From Microcaldota archaeon (GTDB taxonomy: Archaea > Micrarchaeota > Micrarchaeia > Anstonellales > Anstonellaceae), in NCBI GenBank assembly GCA_026396335.1, contig JAPLWZ010000176.1:1-5074 (forward strand): a stretch of DNA of 5,074 bases, read 5' to 3'. The notes beneath the pieces were generated by a model. That model saw only the letters and a list, made by a program, of their open reading frames with translations, made no database searches and was not told where the DNA came from. The first letter of the stretch is position 1, and every line of letters starts with the position of its first letter. The position numbers and the translations under genes were made by a program. Below are positions 1 to 5,074 of the stretch, in pieces.

Positions 1-45
1 GAGAACGAACCCTCCTTCCAGGCGGGCATTGCCGTAGTTTGCCAT
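1..45 (-). CDS. Unidentified protein, N-terminal 15 codons only (runs off the left edge)
   Basis: On the minus strand an ATG at 45-43 opens a frame that stays open to the window edge and reads MANYGNARLEGGFVL. The case for a real start is the promoter geometry: a TATA-like CTTTTAAAC lies on the same strand at 75-67, so an archaeal start point about 25 nt downstream would fall almost on the ATG, predicting a leaderless or nearly leaderless mRNA. In agreement, no Shine-Dalgarno match lies just upstream of the ATG. The same 9-mer precedes purSL. Fifteen residues do not identify a family and I assign no function. It is divergent from the 79-aa gene at 106. Confidence 0.55.
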   Translation of the reverse strand, partial: MANYGNARLEGGFVL

Positions 46-66
46 CGTGAAAATCCCTCGGATTCT

Positions 67-75
67 GTTTAAAAG
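67..75. promoter_or_regulatory. Shared TATA-like element between divergent genes
   Basis: The plus strand reads GTTTAAAAG, whose complement is CTTTTAAAC; the core TTTAAA (68-73) is a perfect palindrome and could bind TBP in either direction. It lies 21 nt from the minus-strand ATG at 45 and 30 nt from the plus-strand ATG at 106. With a start point about 25 nt from the TATA centre, the leftward mRNA would be leaderless and the rightward one would have a leader of roughly 10 nt. The AAGGAGG at 73-79 resembles a Shine-Dalgarno site but lies 26 nt from the ATG, too far to act as one. The promoter is inferred from sequence only. Confidence 0.5.
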
Positions 76-105
76 GAGGTTGCATCGGAAATTATTTGTG
101 ACAGC

Positions 106-345
106 ATGTCTTCAACACAAGCCAAACTTTACAAGCAAATCGCGCCTACCTTCAACGGGCAGACTGGGATTAGCGGTTATCGCAGGATCCATTATGGGAA
201 AGAAAAAATAACTGTTTTTGCAATCCAGGAAAGCAACGGAATACGGTTAAAGTCAGATAAAATTCCTGGCGGTGAAATCCTTCTTATGAGCCCTTTCCAG
301 CGCCTGCTATTCAGGAATCTTTGCAAGGAAAAAATACTCATCTGA
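106..345 (+). CDS. Unidentified small basic protein, 79 aa
   Basis: I do not recognise this protein. The ATG at 106 is the best start because an in-frame TAA lies at 70-72 with no ATG, GTG or TTG in frame between them. No Shine-Dalgarno site sits at usable distance, consistent with a very short leader from the TATA-like element at 67-75. The protein is lysine- and arginine-rich. Its middle looks like short beta strands (KITVFAIQES, GIRLKSDKI, GEILLM) and it ends in a probable amphipathic helix (SPFQRLLFRNLCKEKILI). There is one cysteine (Cys73), so no zinc motif, and no signal peptide or membrane segment. It lies 20 nt from, and convergent with, the tRNA-Pro gene. A chance frame cannot be excluded, but the promoter and strand-like alternation argue for a real gene. 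Confidence 0.55.
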   Translation: MSSTQAKLYKQIAPTFNGQTGISGYRRIHYGKEKITVFAIQESNGIRLKSDKIPGGEILLMSPFQRLLFRNLCKEKILI

Positions 346-365
346 AAAGCCGAGAAAATAAATAA
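344..365 (-). terminator. T-rich tract downstream of tRNA-Pro (probable archaeal terminator)
   Basis: Read on the minus strand, the bases just after the tRNA discriminator are TTATTTATTTTCTC and then, after GGC, another TTTTC. Oligo-T tracts without a hairpin are the usual intrinsic terminators of archaeal RNA polymerase, and this one directly follows the tRNA gene. It overlaps the very end of the convergent 79-aa gene. Confidence 0.4.
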
Positions 366-438
366 TGGGGTCGCTGAGATTTGAACTCAGATCACCAGGT
401 CCCAAACCTGGTAGCATACCAGGTTAGCCCACGACCCC
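366..438 (-). tRNA. tRNA-Pro (anticodon UGG), no encoded CCA
   Basis: The 73-nt minus-strand cloverleaf has a perfect 7-bp acceptor stem (GGGGTCG with CGACCCC), T8 and G9, a 3-bp D stem closed by a G10-U25 pair, and a D loop carrying GG. The anticodon stem is CCAGG/CCTGG around the 7-nt loop TTTGGGA, giving anticodon TGG at positions 34-36 with G37. The variable loop is short, and the T arm is CTGAG/CTCAG around TTCAAAT. The discriminator is A73 and the genome continues with TTATTT, so CCA must be added after transcription. UGG reads proline codons, chiefly CCA and CCG. G1-C72 is the archaeal/eukaryotic pattern for tRNA-Pro; bacterial tRNA-Pro starts C1-G72. I see no intron. Confidence 0.96.
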
Positions 439-477
439 GTCTTGATGCGCCTGGTTCTCCCTTTTTGGAATCCATTT

Positions 478-487
478 CTTAAAAAAG
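478..487 (-). promoter_or_regulatory. Possible TATA box for tRNA-Pro
   Basis: On the minus strand CTTTTTTAAG lies about 40-49 nt upstream of the mature tRNA 5' end at 438. A start point about 25 nt downstream of its centre would give a 5' leader of about 20 nt, for RNase P to remove. The match is AT-rich but not distinctive, so this is a tentative call. Confidence 0.3.
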
Positions 488-550
488 TGAGCGGGTAGCT
501 GCGCGAATGTTGCAGTTGGTAGCAATGCGCGTGCTAATTTTGGTGCAGTA

Positions 551-559
551 CTTTTAAAC
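551..559 (+). promoter_or_regulatory. TATA box of the purSL-purQ transcription unit
   Basis: CTTTTAAAC is identical to the 9-mer at 75-67 on the minus strand in front of the left-edge gene, which supports it as a TATA form used by this organism. A start point near 580 would leave a leader of about 58 nt before the purSL ATG, containing the hairpin at 592-611 and the Shine-Dalgarno site at 624-629. A second T-rich run (TTTTATC, 570-576) is a possible alternative and would shorten the leader. Confidence 0.5.
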
Positions 560-591
560 CCTCTCAGAGTTTTATCTCTAGTGAAGCTATC

Positions 592-611
592 CAGTGGGCT
601 TGCGCCCACTG
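592..611 (+). promoter_or_regulatory. Perfect 8-bp hairpin in the purSL leader
   Basis: CAGTGGGC and GCCCACTG form a perfect 8-bp inverted repeat around the 4-nt loop TTGC. It lies between the predicted transcription start (about 580) and the Shine-Dalgarno site, ending 12 nt before AGAGGT. No T tract follows it, so it does not look like a terminator. It could be an RNA structure affecting stability or translation, or a DNA operator for a dimeric regulator. The inverted repeat is seen directly; the function is not known. Confidence 0.5.
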
Positions 612-623
612 CCTGCAAATTTC

Positions 624-629
624 AGAGGT
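624..629 (+). promoter_or_regulatory. Shine-Dalgarno site of purSL
   Basis: AGAGGT lies 8 nt upstream of the ATG at 638 and matches the anti-Shine-Dalgarno consensus well. It fixes the purSL start and shows that genes with a leader in this genome use Shine-Dalgarno initiation. Confidence 0.7.
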
Positions 630-637
630 AAATTTTC

Positions 638-3598
638 ATGGCCGCTCGCATAGAGGTTGGAATCAAATCCGAATTCTCCGACCCTGCAGGCGAAGCGCTG
701 AAACGCCGCTCAATTTCCTGGCTGAACCTCAAAGGCGTCTCCTCTGTCCGCGTGCTTGATGTTTATTCAATTGATGACGAGGTAGCCGAGGCTGAACTGC
801 AAACAGCGGCAAGCCAACTTCTTGCAGACCAAATACACATGCGCTTCTCAATCAATGCGCCCCTTTTTCCCTCCTCAAAATTCGATTACGCAATTTCCGT
901 TTCCTTCAAGCCAGGCGTGAAGGATAACGCCGGTGAAACTGCAAAAGAGGCGATTGAGGAACTGCTCGCCAAAAAACTGAAAGGCGGCGTATACACGTCA
1001 AAACAGTTCCTGATTTCGGGCAAACTGCTCAAGGGCGACGCGCAAAAAATCGCATCAGAACTTCTCGCAAACTCTCTAATACAGCATTTTGAAGTGAAAA
1101 CTTCAAGCGAGTTTGGCGAGGCTGGGTTTCCCACAACCGTTCCGCGCGTGGATATTGCGGGTGGTGGTCTAGTATCAGATGTGCCTCTCAACGTTCCAGA
1201 CCGGCAGCTGTTGGAAATCTCAAAAAAGAGGCTGCTTGCGCTTTCTTTGAATGAGATGAAAAAAATCCGCGACTACTATGCAAGCCCGGATGTAATCTCA
1301 CAGAGGCGGGCAATCAATGCGCCCCCGCAGCCGACAGACGCGGAAATAGAGTGCCTTGCGCAGACCTGGTCCGAGCACTGCAAGCACAAGATATTCAACG
1401 CGAAAATAACCCTGAAGAAGGGCAAGGGCAAGAAAATAATCAATTCAATATTCAAAACATACATCCGCGCCGCAACAGAGAAACTGCGGAAAAAGAAAAA
1501 GTGGCTTGTTTCCGTTTTCACAGACAACGCCGGAGTTTTCGAGTTCGTGCCTGGCTGGAATGCTGCGATGAAGGTGGAAACGCACAATACTCCTTCGGCG
1601 CTTGACCCGTTTGGCGGCGCGCTCACAGGAATACTGGGGGTGAACCGCGATGTTCTTGGCTGCGGGCTTGGTGCAAAACCAATCTTCAACACGGATGTAT
1701 TCTGTTTTGCAGCGCCGGATTACACGGGCGAAATCCCCCCAAGGCTTTTCCACCCCCGCCGAGTGCTTGAGGGCGTGAGGGCAGGTGTTGCTCACGGAGG
1801 AAACGCAAGTGGCATCCCGACAATAAACGGTGCACTTTACTTTGATGAAAGATACTTGGGCAAGCCGCTGGTTTACTGCGGCACAGGCGGATTGATGCCC
1901 GCAGTACTTCCTGACGGGAGAAAATCGCACGAAAAGTGCGCCCAGCCAGGCGACAGGATATTCATGATTGGCGGGAAGATCGGAAAAGACGGGATACACG
2001 GCGCCACATTTTCATCAGAGGAATTGCACGAAGGCTCGCCAGTTTCAGCAGTGCAGATTGGCGACCCCTACACGCAAAAGAAAGTGGCAGACTTCATGCT
2101 TGAAGCAAGGGATGCCGGGCTCTACAGTGCGGTCACGGATGATGGGGCAGGCGGGCTTTCCTCTTCAGTTGGCGAAATGGCGGAAGGCTCTGGCGGCTGC
2201 ATGCTGCACCTTGACCGTGCGCCCCTCAAATACGCAGGATTAGACCCATGGGAAATACTCATATCTGAGTCGCAGGAGCGAATGACGCTTGCAGTTCCGC
2301 CATCGAAAGCTGGCGACTTTGTGCAGCTTGCCCGCTTGCGAGGAGTGGAAGTGTCTGACCTTGGCGAGTTCAATTCATCCGGTTTCCTGCAGGTAATGTA
2401 CGGCGCAAAAATCGTCTGTTACCTGGACATGGATTTCCTGCACAAGGGCGTGCCGCAGTTGCAGCTTGAAGCGGAGTTGAGGGAAAAGAAATTCGCCGAG
2501 CCTGCAATGGACCCCGCGCCCAATTTCGGCAGTGAACTTGCGCAACTTCTCGCCAGGCCTAACATTTGCTCAAAGGAAAGCATCATCAGGCAGTACGACC
2601 ACGAAGTGCAGGGTGGCTCGGTGATAAAGCCATTGTGCGGCAAAAATGCAGATGGACCTTCTGATGCGGGTGTTGTAGCGCCGCTTCTTGACAGCAAGGA
2701 AGGGCTGGTTGTATCAAGCGGCATGTGCCCGCGCTACTCTGACCTTGACGCTTACCAAATGGCTGCCAATTCGCTCGACGAGGCAGTGCGCAATTACGTG
2801 GCAACAGGCGGCTCGCTTGACCGCCTTGCTGCGCTTGACAACTTCTGCTGGCCAGACCCTGTGCAGTCGCCAGAAAATATTGACGGGAAGCACAAGCTCG
2901 CGCAGCTCGTTCTCACGTGCCAAGGGCTTTATGACGGCTGCATGGCGTACGGCGTTCCGCTCATTTCTGGCAAGGATTCCATGAAAAACGATTACAGGCA
3001 CGGCAAGTGGAAAATTTCCATTCCGCCAACTCTTCTGGTGAGTGCAGTCGGCAGGATTGATGATGTGTCACTCGCGGTTTCCTCAGATTTCAAGTCAGAA
3101 GGCGATGTCATTTACACACTTGGCGAAACAAAGGACGAGCTTGGCGCATCCGAGTATTATGCAATGAAGGGCGTGCTTGGCGCAAACGTTCCGAAAGTGC
3201 ATTTCAAAAAGAATTTTGCGCTTTACAGGAAACTTGAAGCAGCGATAAAAAAGCGCCTCGTTTCCTCGTGCCATGACTGCTCGGACGGTGGGCTCGCAGT
3301 CGCGCTTGCAGAGTGTTGCATAGGCGGCGATGTTGGCGCTGATGTGGACATAGGCGCGCATGCAGGCAAACTTTCCTCTGCACAGGCGCTCTTTTCCGAA
3401 TCCTCGGGCAGGTTCATTGTTTCTGTAAAGAAGAAGGACGAGCACGCATTCAAGGCAGCAATGCGGGGAGTGAAGTGCGACAGGCTCGGCGCAGTGAATA
3501 AGAAAGGCACGCTCGCCGTTTCAATGAATGGGGCGCAGCTGCTTTCCGCGCCAATAGGAACATTGCGATCATCGTGGAAAAAGACTATGGAGTGGTAA
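638..3598 (+). CDS. purL: Phosphoribosylformylglycinamidine synthase, fused PurS-like/PurL synthetase subunit (PurSL)
   Basis: This 986-aa cytoplasmic protein is the ATP-dependent synthetase part of FGAM synthase, converting FGAR plus ammonia to FGAM in de novo purine synthesis. Residues about 4-72 and 83-153 look like two PurS-like alpha/beta halves, standing in for the PurS dimer. A helical linker (about 190-215) leads to AQTWSEHCKHKIF (241-253), with the conserved active-site histidine at His247. Two PurM-like halves follow. The first has VETHNTPSALDPFGGALTG (313-331), AGVAHGGNASGIPT (382-395), GKDGIHGATFSS (449-460), TDDGAGGLSSS (500-510) and ISESQERM (542-549). The second has YDHEVQGGSV (653-662), ISGKDSMKND (776-785), SCHDCSDGGLAVALAE (877-892) and LFSESSGRF (918-926). 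There is no C-terminal glutaminase domain; the purQ gene downstream supplies it. The length fits the roughly 950-1000-aa PurSL class, known for example from Geobacter, rather than the short PurL (about 600-800 aa) or the roughly 1300-aa single-chain enzyme. The start is set by ATG at 638 behind AGAGGT. All motifs are intact. Confidence 0.97.
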   Translation: MAARIEVGIKSEFSDPAGEALKRRSISWLNLKGVSSVRVLDVYSIDDEVAEAELQTAASQLLADQIHMRFSINAPLFPSSKFDYAISVSFKPGVKDNAGETAKEAIEELLAKKLKGGVYTSKQFLISGKLLKGDAQKIASELLANSLIQHFEVKTSSEFGEAGFPTTVPRVDIAGGGLVSDVPLNVPDRQLLEISKKRLLALSLNEMKKIRDYYASPDVISQRRAINAPPQPTDAEIECLAQTWSEHCKHKIFNAKITLKKGKGKKIINSIFKTYIRAATEKLRKKKKWLVSVFTDNAGVFEFVPGWNAAMKVETHNTPSALDPFGGALTGILGVNRDVLGCGLGAKPIFNTDVFCFAAPDYTGEIPPRLFHPRRVLEGVRAGVAHGGNASGIPTINGALYFDERYLGKPLVYCGTGGLMPAVLPDGRKSHEKCAQPGDRIFMIGGKIGKDGIHGATFSSEELHEGSPVSAVQIGDPYTQKKVADFMLEARDAGLYSAVTDDGAGGLSSSVGEMAEGSGGCMLHLDRAPLKYAGLDPWEILISESQERMTLAVPPSKAGDFVQLARLRGVEVSDLGEFNSSGFLQVMYGAKIVCYLDMDFLHKGVPQLQLEAELREKKFAEPAMDPAPNFGSELAQLLARPNICSKESIIRQYDHEVQGGSVIKPLCGKNADGPSDAGVVAPLLDSKEGLVVSSGMCPRYSDLDAYQMAANSLDEAVRNYVATGGSLDRLAALDNFCWPDPVQSPENIDGKHKLAQLVLTCQGLYDGCMAYGVPLISGKDSMKNDYRHGKWKISIPPTLLVSAVGRIDDVSLAVSSDFKSEGDVIYTLGETKDELGASEYYAMKGVLGANVPKVHFKKNFALYRKLEAAIKKRLVSSCHDCSDGGLAVALAECCIGGDVGADVDIGAHAGKLSSAQALFSESSGRFIVSVKKKDEHAFKAAMRGVKCDRLGAVNKKGTLAVSMNGAQLLSAPIGTLRSSWKKTMEW
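3589..3595 (+). promoter_or_regulatory. Shine-Dalgarno-like site before the 22-codon frame
   Basis: GGAGTGG, inside the last codons of purSL, places GGAG (3589-3592) 7 nt before the ATG at 3600. The spacing is canonical, but the bases also encode the C-terminal Met-Glu-Trp of PurSL, so the match may be chance. Confidence 0.35.
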
Positions 3599-3599
3599 C

Positions 3600-3668
3600 A
3601 TGGATGCTAGGGACCAACGGCAAAAGATTGGCGGCGCACGATTCTGGCGCCCGGGGATAGGAAGTTGA
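3600..3668 (+). CDS. Possible 22-codon reading frame between purSL and purQ
   Basis: An ATG one base after the purSL stop codon opens a 22-codon frame ending in TGA at 3666-3668. The peptide begins MDARDQRQKIGG and ends in ARFWRPGIGS. A GGAG match lies at good spacing upstream, and the stop overlaps the start of the purQ Shine-Dalgarno region, an arrangement that would suit translational coupling from purSL to purQ. I recognise no family. The other two frames across this gap are also fairly open, so coding is not demonstrated. The region also holds a weak GGCGC/GCGCC inverted repeat (3633-3637 and 3647-3651). Confidence 0.25.
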   Translation: MDARDQRQKIGGARFWRPGIGS

Positions 3669-3672
3669 AGGT
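3669..3672 (+). promoter_or_regulatory. Shine-Dalgarno site supporting the long purQ start
   Basis: AGGT lies 7 nt before the ATG at 3680. This supports translation from the upstream ATG, and so of the full lysine-rich extension. The internal candidates at 3857 and 3866 lack a comparable site: the nearest, AAGG at 3860-3863, leaves only 2 nt before the ATG at 3866. Confidence 0.5.
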
Positions 3673-3679
3673 CATTTGA

Positions 3680-4669
3680 ATGCCTGCGAAAAAAGCAAAG
3701 CGCATGGGTAAGTCTCCGAAACCCCAGAAGAAGAAATCTAAAAAATCGATGAAAATGAAGAAACCAATGAAGCAGAAGAAGCAGGCAAAGCTGAAAATTA
3801 CGCTGAAGAAGAAACCAAAAACAAAAGTTCAAACAATAAAGAAACCAGTTCACAAGATGAAGGCTATGGCAAAAGAGAAACTAATTACGAGAAAGCCAAA
3901 GTGCCTAATCCTAGCTGGCTTCGGGCTGAACTCCGAGGTTGAATTGGCGCACGCATTCGCACTTGCAGGCGCGGACGCAAGCATTGTGCACTTTTCAGAT
4001 ATAACATCTGGCAAAGCCCGGCTTTCCAATTACCAAATTTTCGCAATTCCCGGCGGCTGGTCGTTCGCGGACGAGCTTGGCGCAGGAAGAGTGCTTGCAA
4101 ACAAGCTGGGAAGCACTTTCAAAAAGCAGTTCGAGGCGTTTGTGGCATCGGGCAAGCCGGTGATTGGCATCTGCAACGGCTTCCAGGTGCTGGTAAAGCT
4201 GGGCGCGCTTCCGAATGCAGGTGCAGCATTCCAGCAGGAAGCCACGCTCACGCAGAATGCATCTGGCAAGTTCGAGGACCGGTGGGTTTACTTAGCGCCG
4301 CAGAAATCGGTTTGCAAGTATCTTGAAGGCGTCCCATTCATCCACTGCCCTGTGCGCCACGGCGAGGGAAGGCTTGTCGTAAGGGACGAAAAGGAATTAG
4401 TTGCGCTTGAAAAGAAGGGGTTCGTGGTGTTGAAGTACAGCGACGAAAAAGGCAACACTGAAGTAGGCTATCCGCTCAATCCTAACGGCTCGCCGCGCAA
4501 TATCGCAGGCATTTGTGATTCCACTGGCAAAATATTCGCGCTCATGCCGCACCCTGAAGTTGCAGTCCGCGCGGAGTGCTTCCCGCGCTTCACAGCAGGA
4601 ATTTCACACGAAAAAAACAGCATACGCTTCTTCCAGAATATCGTTAAGGCTGCGGAAGAATACATCTGA
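3680..4669 (+). CDS. purQ: Phosphoribosylformylglycinamidine synthase, glutaminase subunit PurQ, with lysine-rich N-terminal extension
   Basis: This 329-aa protein is the class I glutamine amidotransferase subunit of FGAM synthase; it hydrolyses glutamine and passes ammonia to PurSL. The PurQ domain runs from about residue 73 (KPKCLILAGFGLNSE) to the end, roughly 255 aa and close to normal length. It shows IPGGWSFADELGAG (123-136), the nucleophile elbow GICNGFQ with Cys165 (163-169), CPVRHGEGR (223-231), and MPHPE (289-293) with His291 and Glu293 completing the triad. Residues 1-74 are unusual: about 31 lysines, 2 arginines and one acidic residue, with motifs such as KKSKKSMKMKKPMKQKKQ. It is probably disordered and strongly basic. 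The first ATG has a Shine-Dalgarno match and the frame is stop-free, so I keep the long start; Met60 (3857) or Met63 (3866) would give a conventional PurQ. It lies 81 nt after purSL in the same reading frame, but stops at 3596, 3608 and 3677 rule out a simple read-through fusion. Confidence 0.95.
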   Translation: MPAKKAKRMGKSPKPQKKKSKKSMKMKKPMKQKKQAKLKITLKKKPKTKVQTIKKPVHKMKAMAKEKLITRKPKCLILAGFGLNSEVELAHAFALAGADASIVHFSDITSGKARLSNYQIFAIPGGWSFADELGAGRVLANKLGSTFKKQFEAFVASGKPVIGICNGFQVLVKLGALPNAGAAFQQEATLTQNASGKFEDRWVYLAPQKSVCKYLEGVPFIHCPVRHGEGRLVVRDEKELVALEKKGFVVLKYSDEKGNTEVGYPLNPNGSPRNIAGICDSTGKIFALMPHPEVAVRAECFPRFTAGISHEKNSIRFFQNIVKAAEEYI

Positions 4670-4671
4670 GA

Positions 4672-5074
4672 CTAATTCTTGGGGCTCAGGGCATCTGCAA
4701 CATTCTTCCTAAGTGTTTCAACTGCCTTGAGATTTCTGTCTGCTTCAGTGGCTAGGTCTTTCATGAAGTCATGCTTTTCAGACTGTTTCACTTCTTTGAA
4801 TTTTTTCTCAGCTAGGGCAGCGGTGTTCTCGAAAATACGCCGGTGATCCGTAGCAAGGTTGTACCTTTTGTCTGAAACAAGGCACACAATCCATTCTGCG
4901 TCTGATATGGATTTTGCAAGATGTTCTCTTCCAACGTCCAATAGCAGTTTTGCACCGCGGTAGTATTCCCGCGCCTTCACATCTTTGCATTCTATTTTTA
5001 CTCCGTCTATGTGGAGCGGTGTCTTTCCGCCAAATGCATTCGGGCGCTTTAGCGGGTTTTCTATCGCCTCGCAC
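4672..5074 (-). CDS. Unidentified helical protein, C-terminal 133 residues (5' end beyond the window)
   Basis: The frame is open from the right edge (first full codon at 5073) to a TAG at 4674-4672. A GTG at 4980 could serve as a start, but the upstream 31 codons are open and read sensibly (IENPLKRPNAFGGKTPLHID, then GVKIECKDVK), so I take the gene as entering from outside. The visible part begins with a beta-like HIDGVKIE segment. After that it looks mostly helical, with YYRGAKLLLDVGREHLAKS and SDAEWIVCLVSDKRYNLATD, and then a long charged helix or coiled coil rich in lysine and glutamate up to the C-terminal SPKN. There are no membrane segments or recognisable catalytic motif. It is convergent with purQ, 2 nt apart. 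I assign no function. Confidence 0.65.
   Translation of the reverse strand, partial: CEAIENPLKRPNAFGGKTPLHIDGVKIECKDVKAREYYRGAKLLLDVGREHLAKSISDAEWIVCLVSDKRYNLATDHRRIFENTAALAEKKFKEVKQSEKHDFMKDLATEADRNLKAVETLRKNVADALSPKN

Noticed and set aside
73..79. AAGGAGG as the ribosome-binding site of the 79-aa gene
   Set aside because: It lies 26 nt from the ATG and overlaps the TATA-like element, so it is likely upstream of the transcript.
394..424. Repeated ACCAGGT copies
   Set aside because: Both copies belong to the tRNA-Pro cloverleaf (anticodon arm and D loop), so this is not a separate repeat.
424..618. 64-aa minus-strand frame between the tRNA and purSL
   Set aside because: It overlaps the tRNA 5' end, covers the purSL promoter and hairpin, and its translation is low-information with no promoter or ribosome-binding site.
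1445..1999. Long (184-aa) frame antisense to purSL
   Set aside because: It is a shadow of the strongly conserved PurSL coding frame; its residues (many Cys, Arg and Val runs) resemble no protein. The same applies to the other antisense or out-of-frame openings inside purSL and purQ.
3633..3651. GGCGC/GCGCC hairpin in the purSL-purQ gap as a terminator or attenuator
   Set aside because: It has only 5 bp with a 9-nt loop and no T tract; such a short match is expected by chance in GC-rich sequence.
3720..3860. Low-complexity purine-rich tract, possibly a simple repeat or a non-coding leader
   Set aside because: One frame is stop-free and lysine-rich from a Shine-Dalgarno-preceded ATG into PurQ, so it is better read as coding; no regular repeat unit is visible.
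4808..5074. 88-aa minus-strand frame starting near the right edge
   Set aside because: It is rich in Arg, Pro and Cys and ends inside the better frame 4672-5074, which is open throughout and has natural composition.
1..5074. CRISPR array, transposon, integration site or defence system
   Set aside because: I found no spaced direct repeats, transposase or integrase motifs, or tRNA-derived duplication; the tRNA 3' end is not repeated elsewhere in the window.

Overview
The window looks like chromosomal DNA of an archaeon of intermediate GC content. The best evidence is the tRNA-Pro gene at 366-438 (minus strand). Its acceptor stem opens with G1-C72, as in archaeal and eukaryotic tRNA-Pro, whereas bacterial tRNA-Pro opens with C1-G72, and the genomic copy has no encoded CCA end. 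Supporting signs are TATA-box-like elements at archaeal distances from starts, a probable leaderless gene, and Shine-Dalgarno sites only on genes with a leader. A small-genome lineage of the DPANN type (Micrarchaeota/Diapherotrites-like) would fit the compact layout and the lysine-rich protein, but this is a guess; the sequence does not fix the phylum.

Layout, left to right. The first 15 codons of an unidentified gene run off the left edge on the minus strand. It diverges from a 79-aa unknown protein on the plus strand, and both could use one near-palindromic TATA element at 67-75. The tRNA-Pro(UGG) gene points back toward the 79-aa gene. A leader region follows at 439-637, with a TATA element, a perfect 8-bp hairpin and a Shine-Dalgarno site. 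Next come two purine-synthesis genes on the plus strand: purSL (986 aa, fused PurS-like and PurL parts of FGAM synthase) and purQ (329 aa, the glutaminase subunit with an unusual 74-residue lysine-rich N-terminal extension). An 81-nt gap between them holds a possible 22-codon reading frame with its own Shine-Dalgarno match. A convergent unidentified gene, whose 5' end lies beyond the window, closes the right side; its stop is only 2 nt from the purQ stop. No gene-free stretch exceeds 300 bases.

PurSL and PurQ together would carry out the fourth step of de novo IMP synthesis: FGAR + glutamine + ATP to FGAM + glutamate + ADP + phosphate. PurQ releases ammonia from glutamine and PurSL uses it with ATP. 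All key motifs of both subunits are present, so the enzyme should be functional. No separate PurS gene is needed, because the N-terminus of PurSL appears to hold two PurS-like halves.

I see no CRISPR array, mobile element, toxin-antitoxin pair or defence system, and no convincing undescribed system. The oddest points are the basic PurQ extension, the tiny frame between purSL and purQ, the purSL leader hairpin, and the three unrecognised genes at the flanks.
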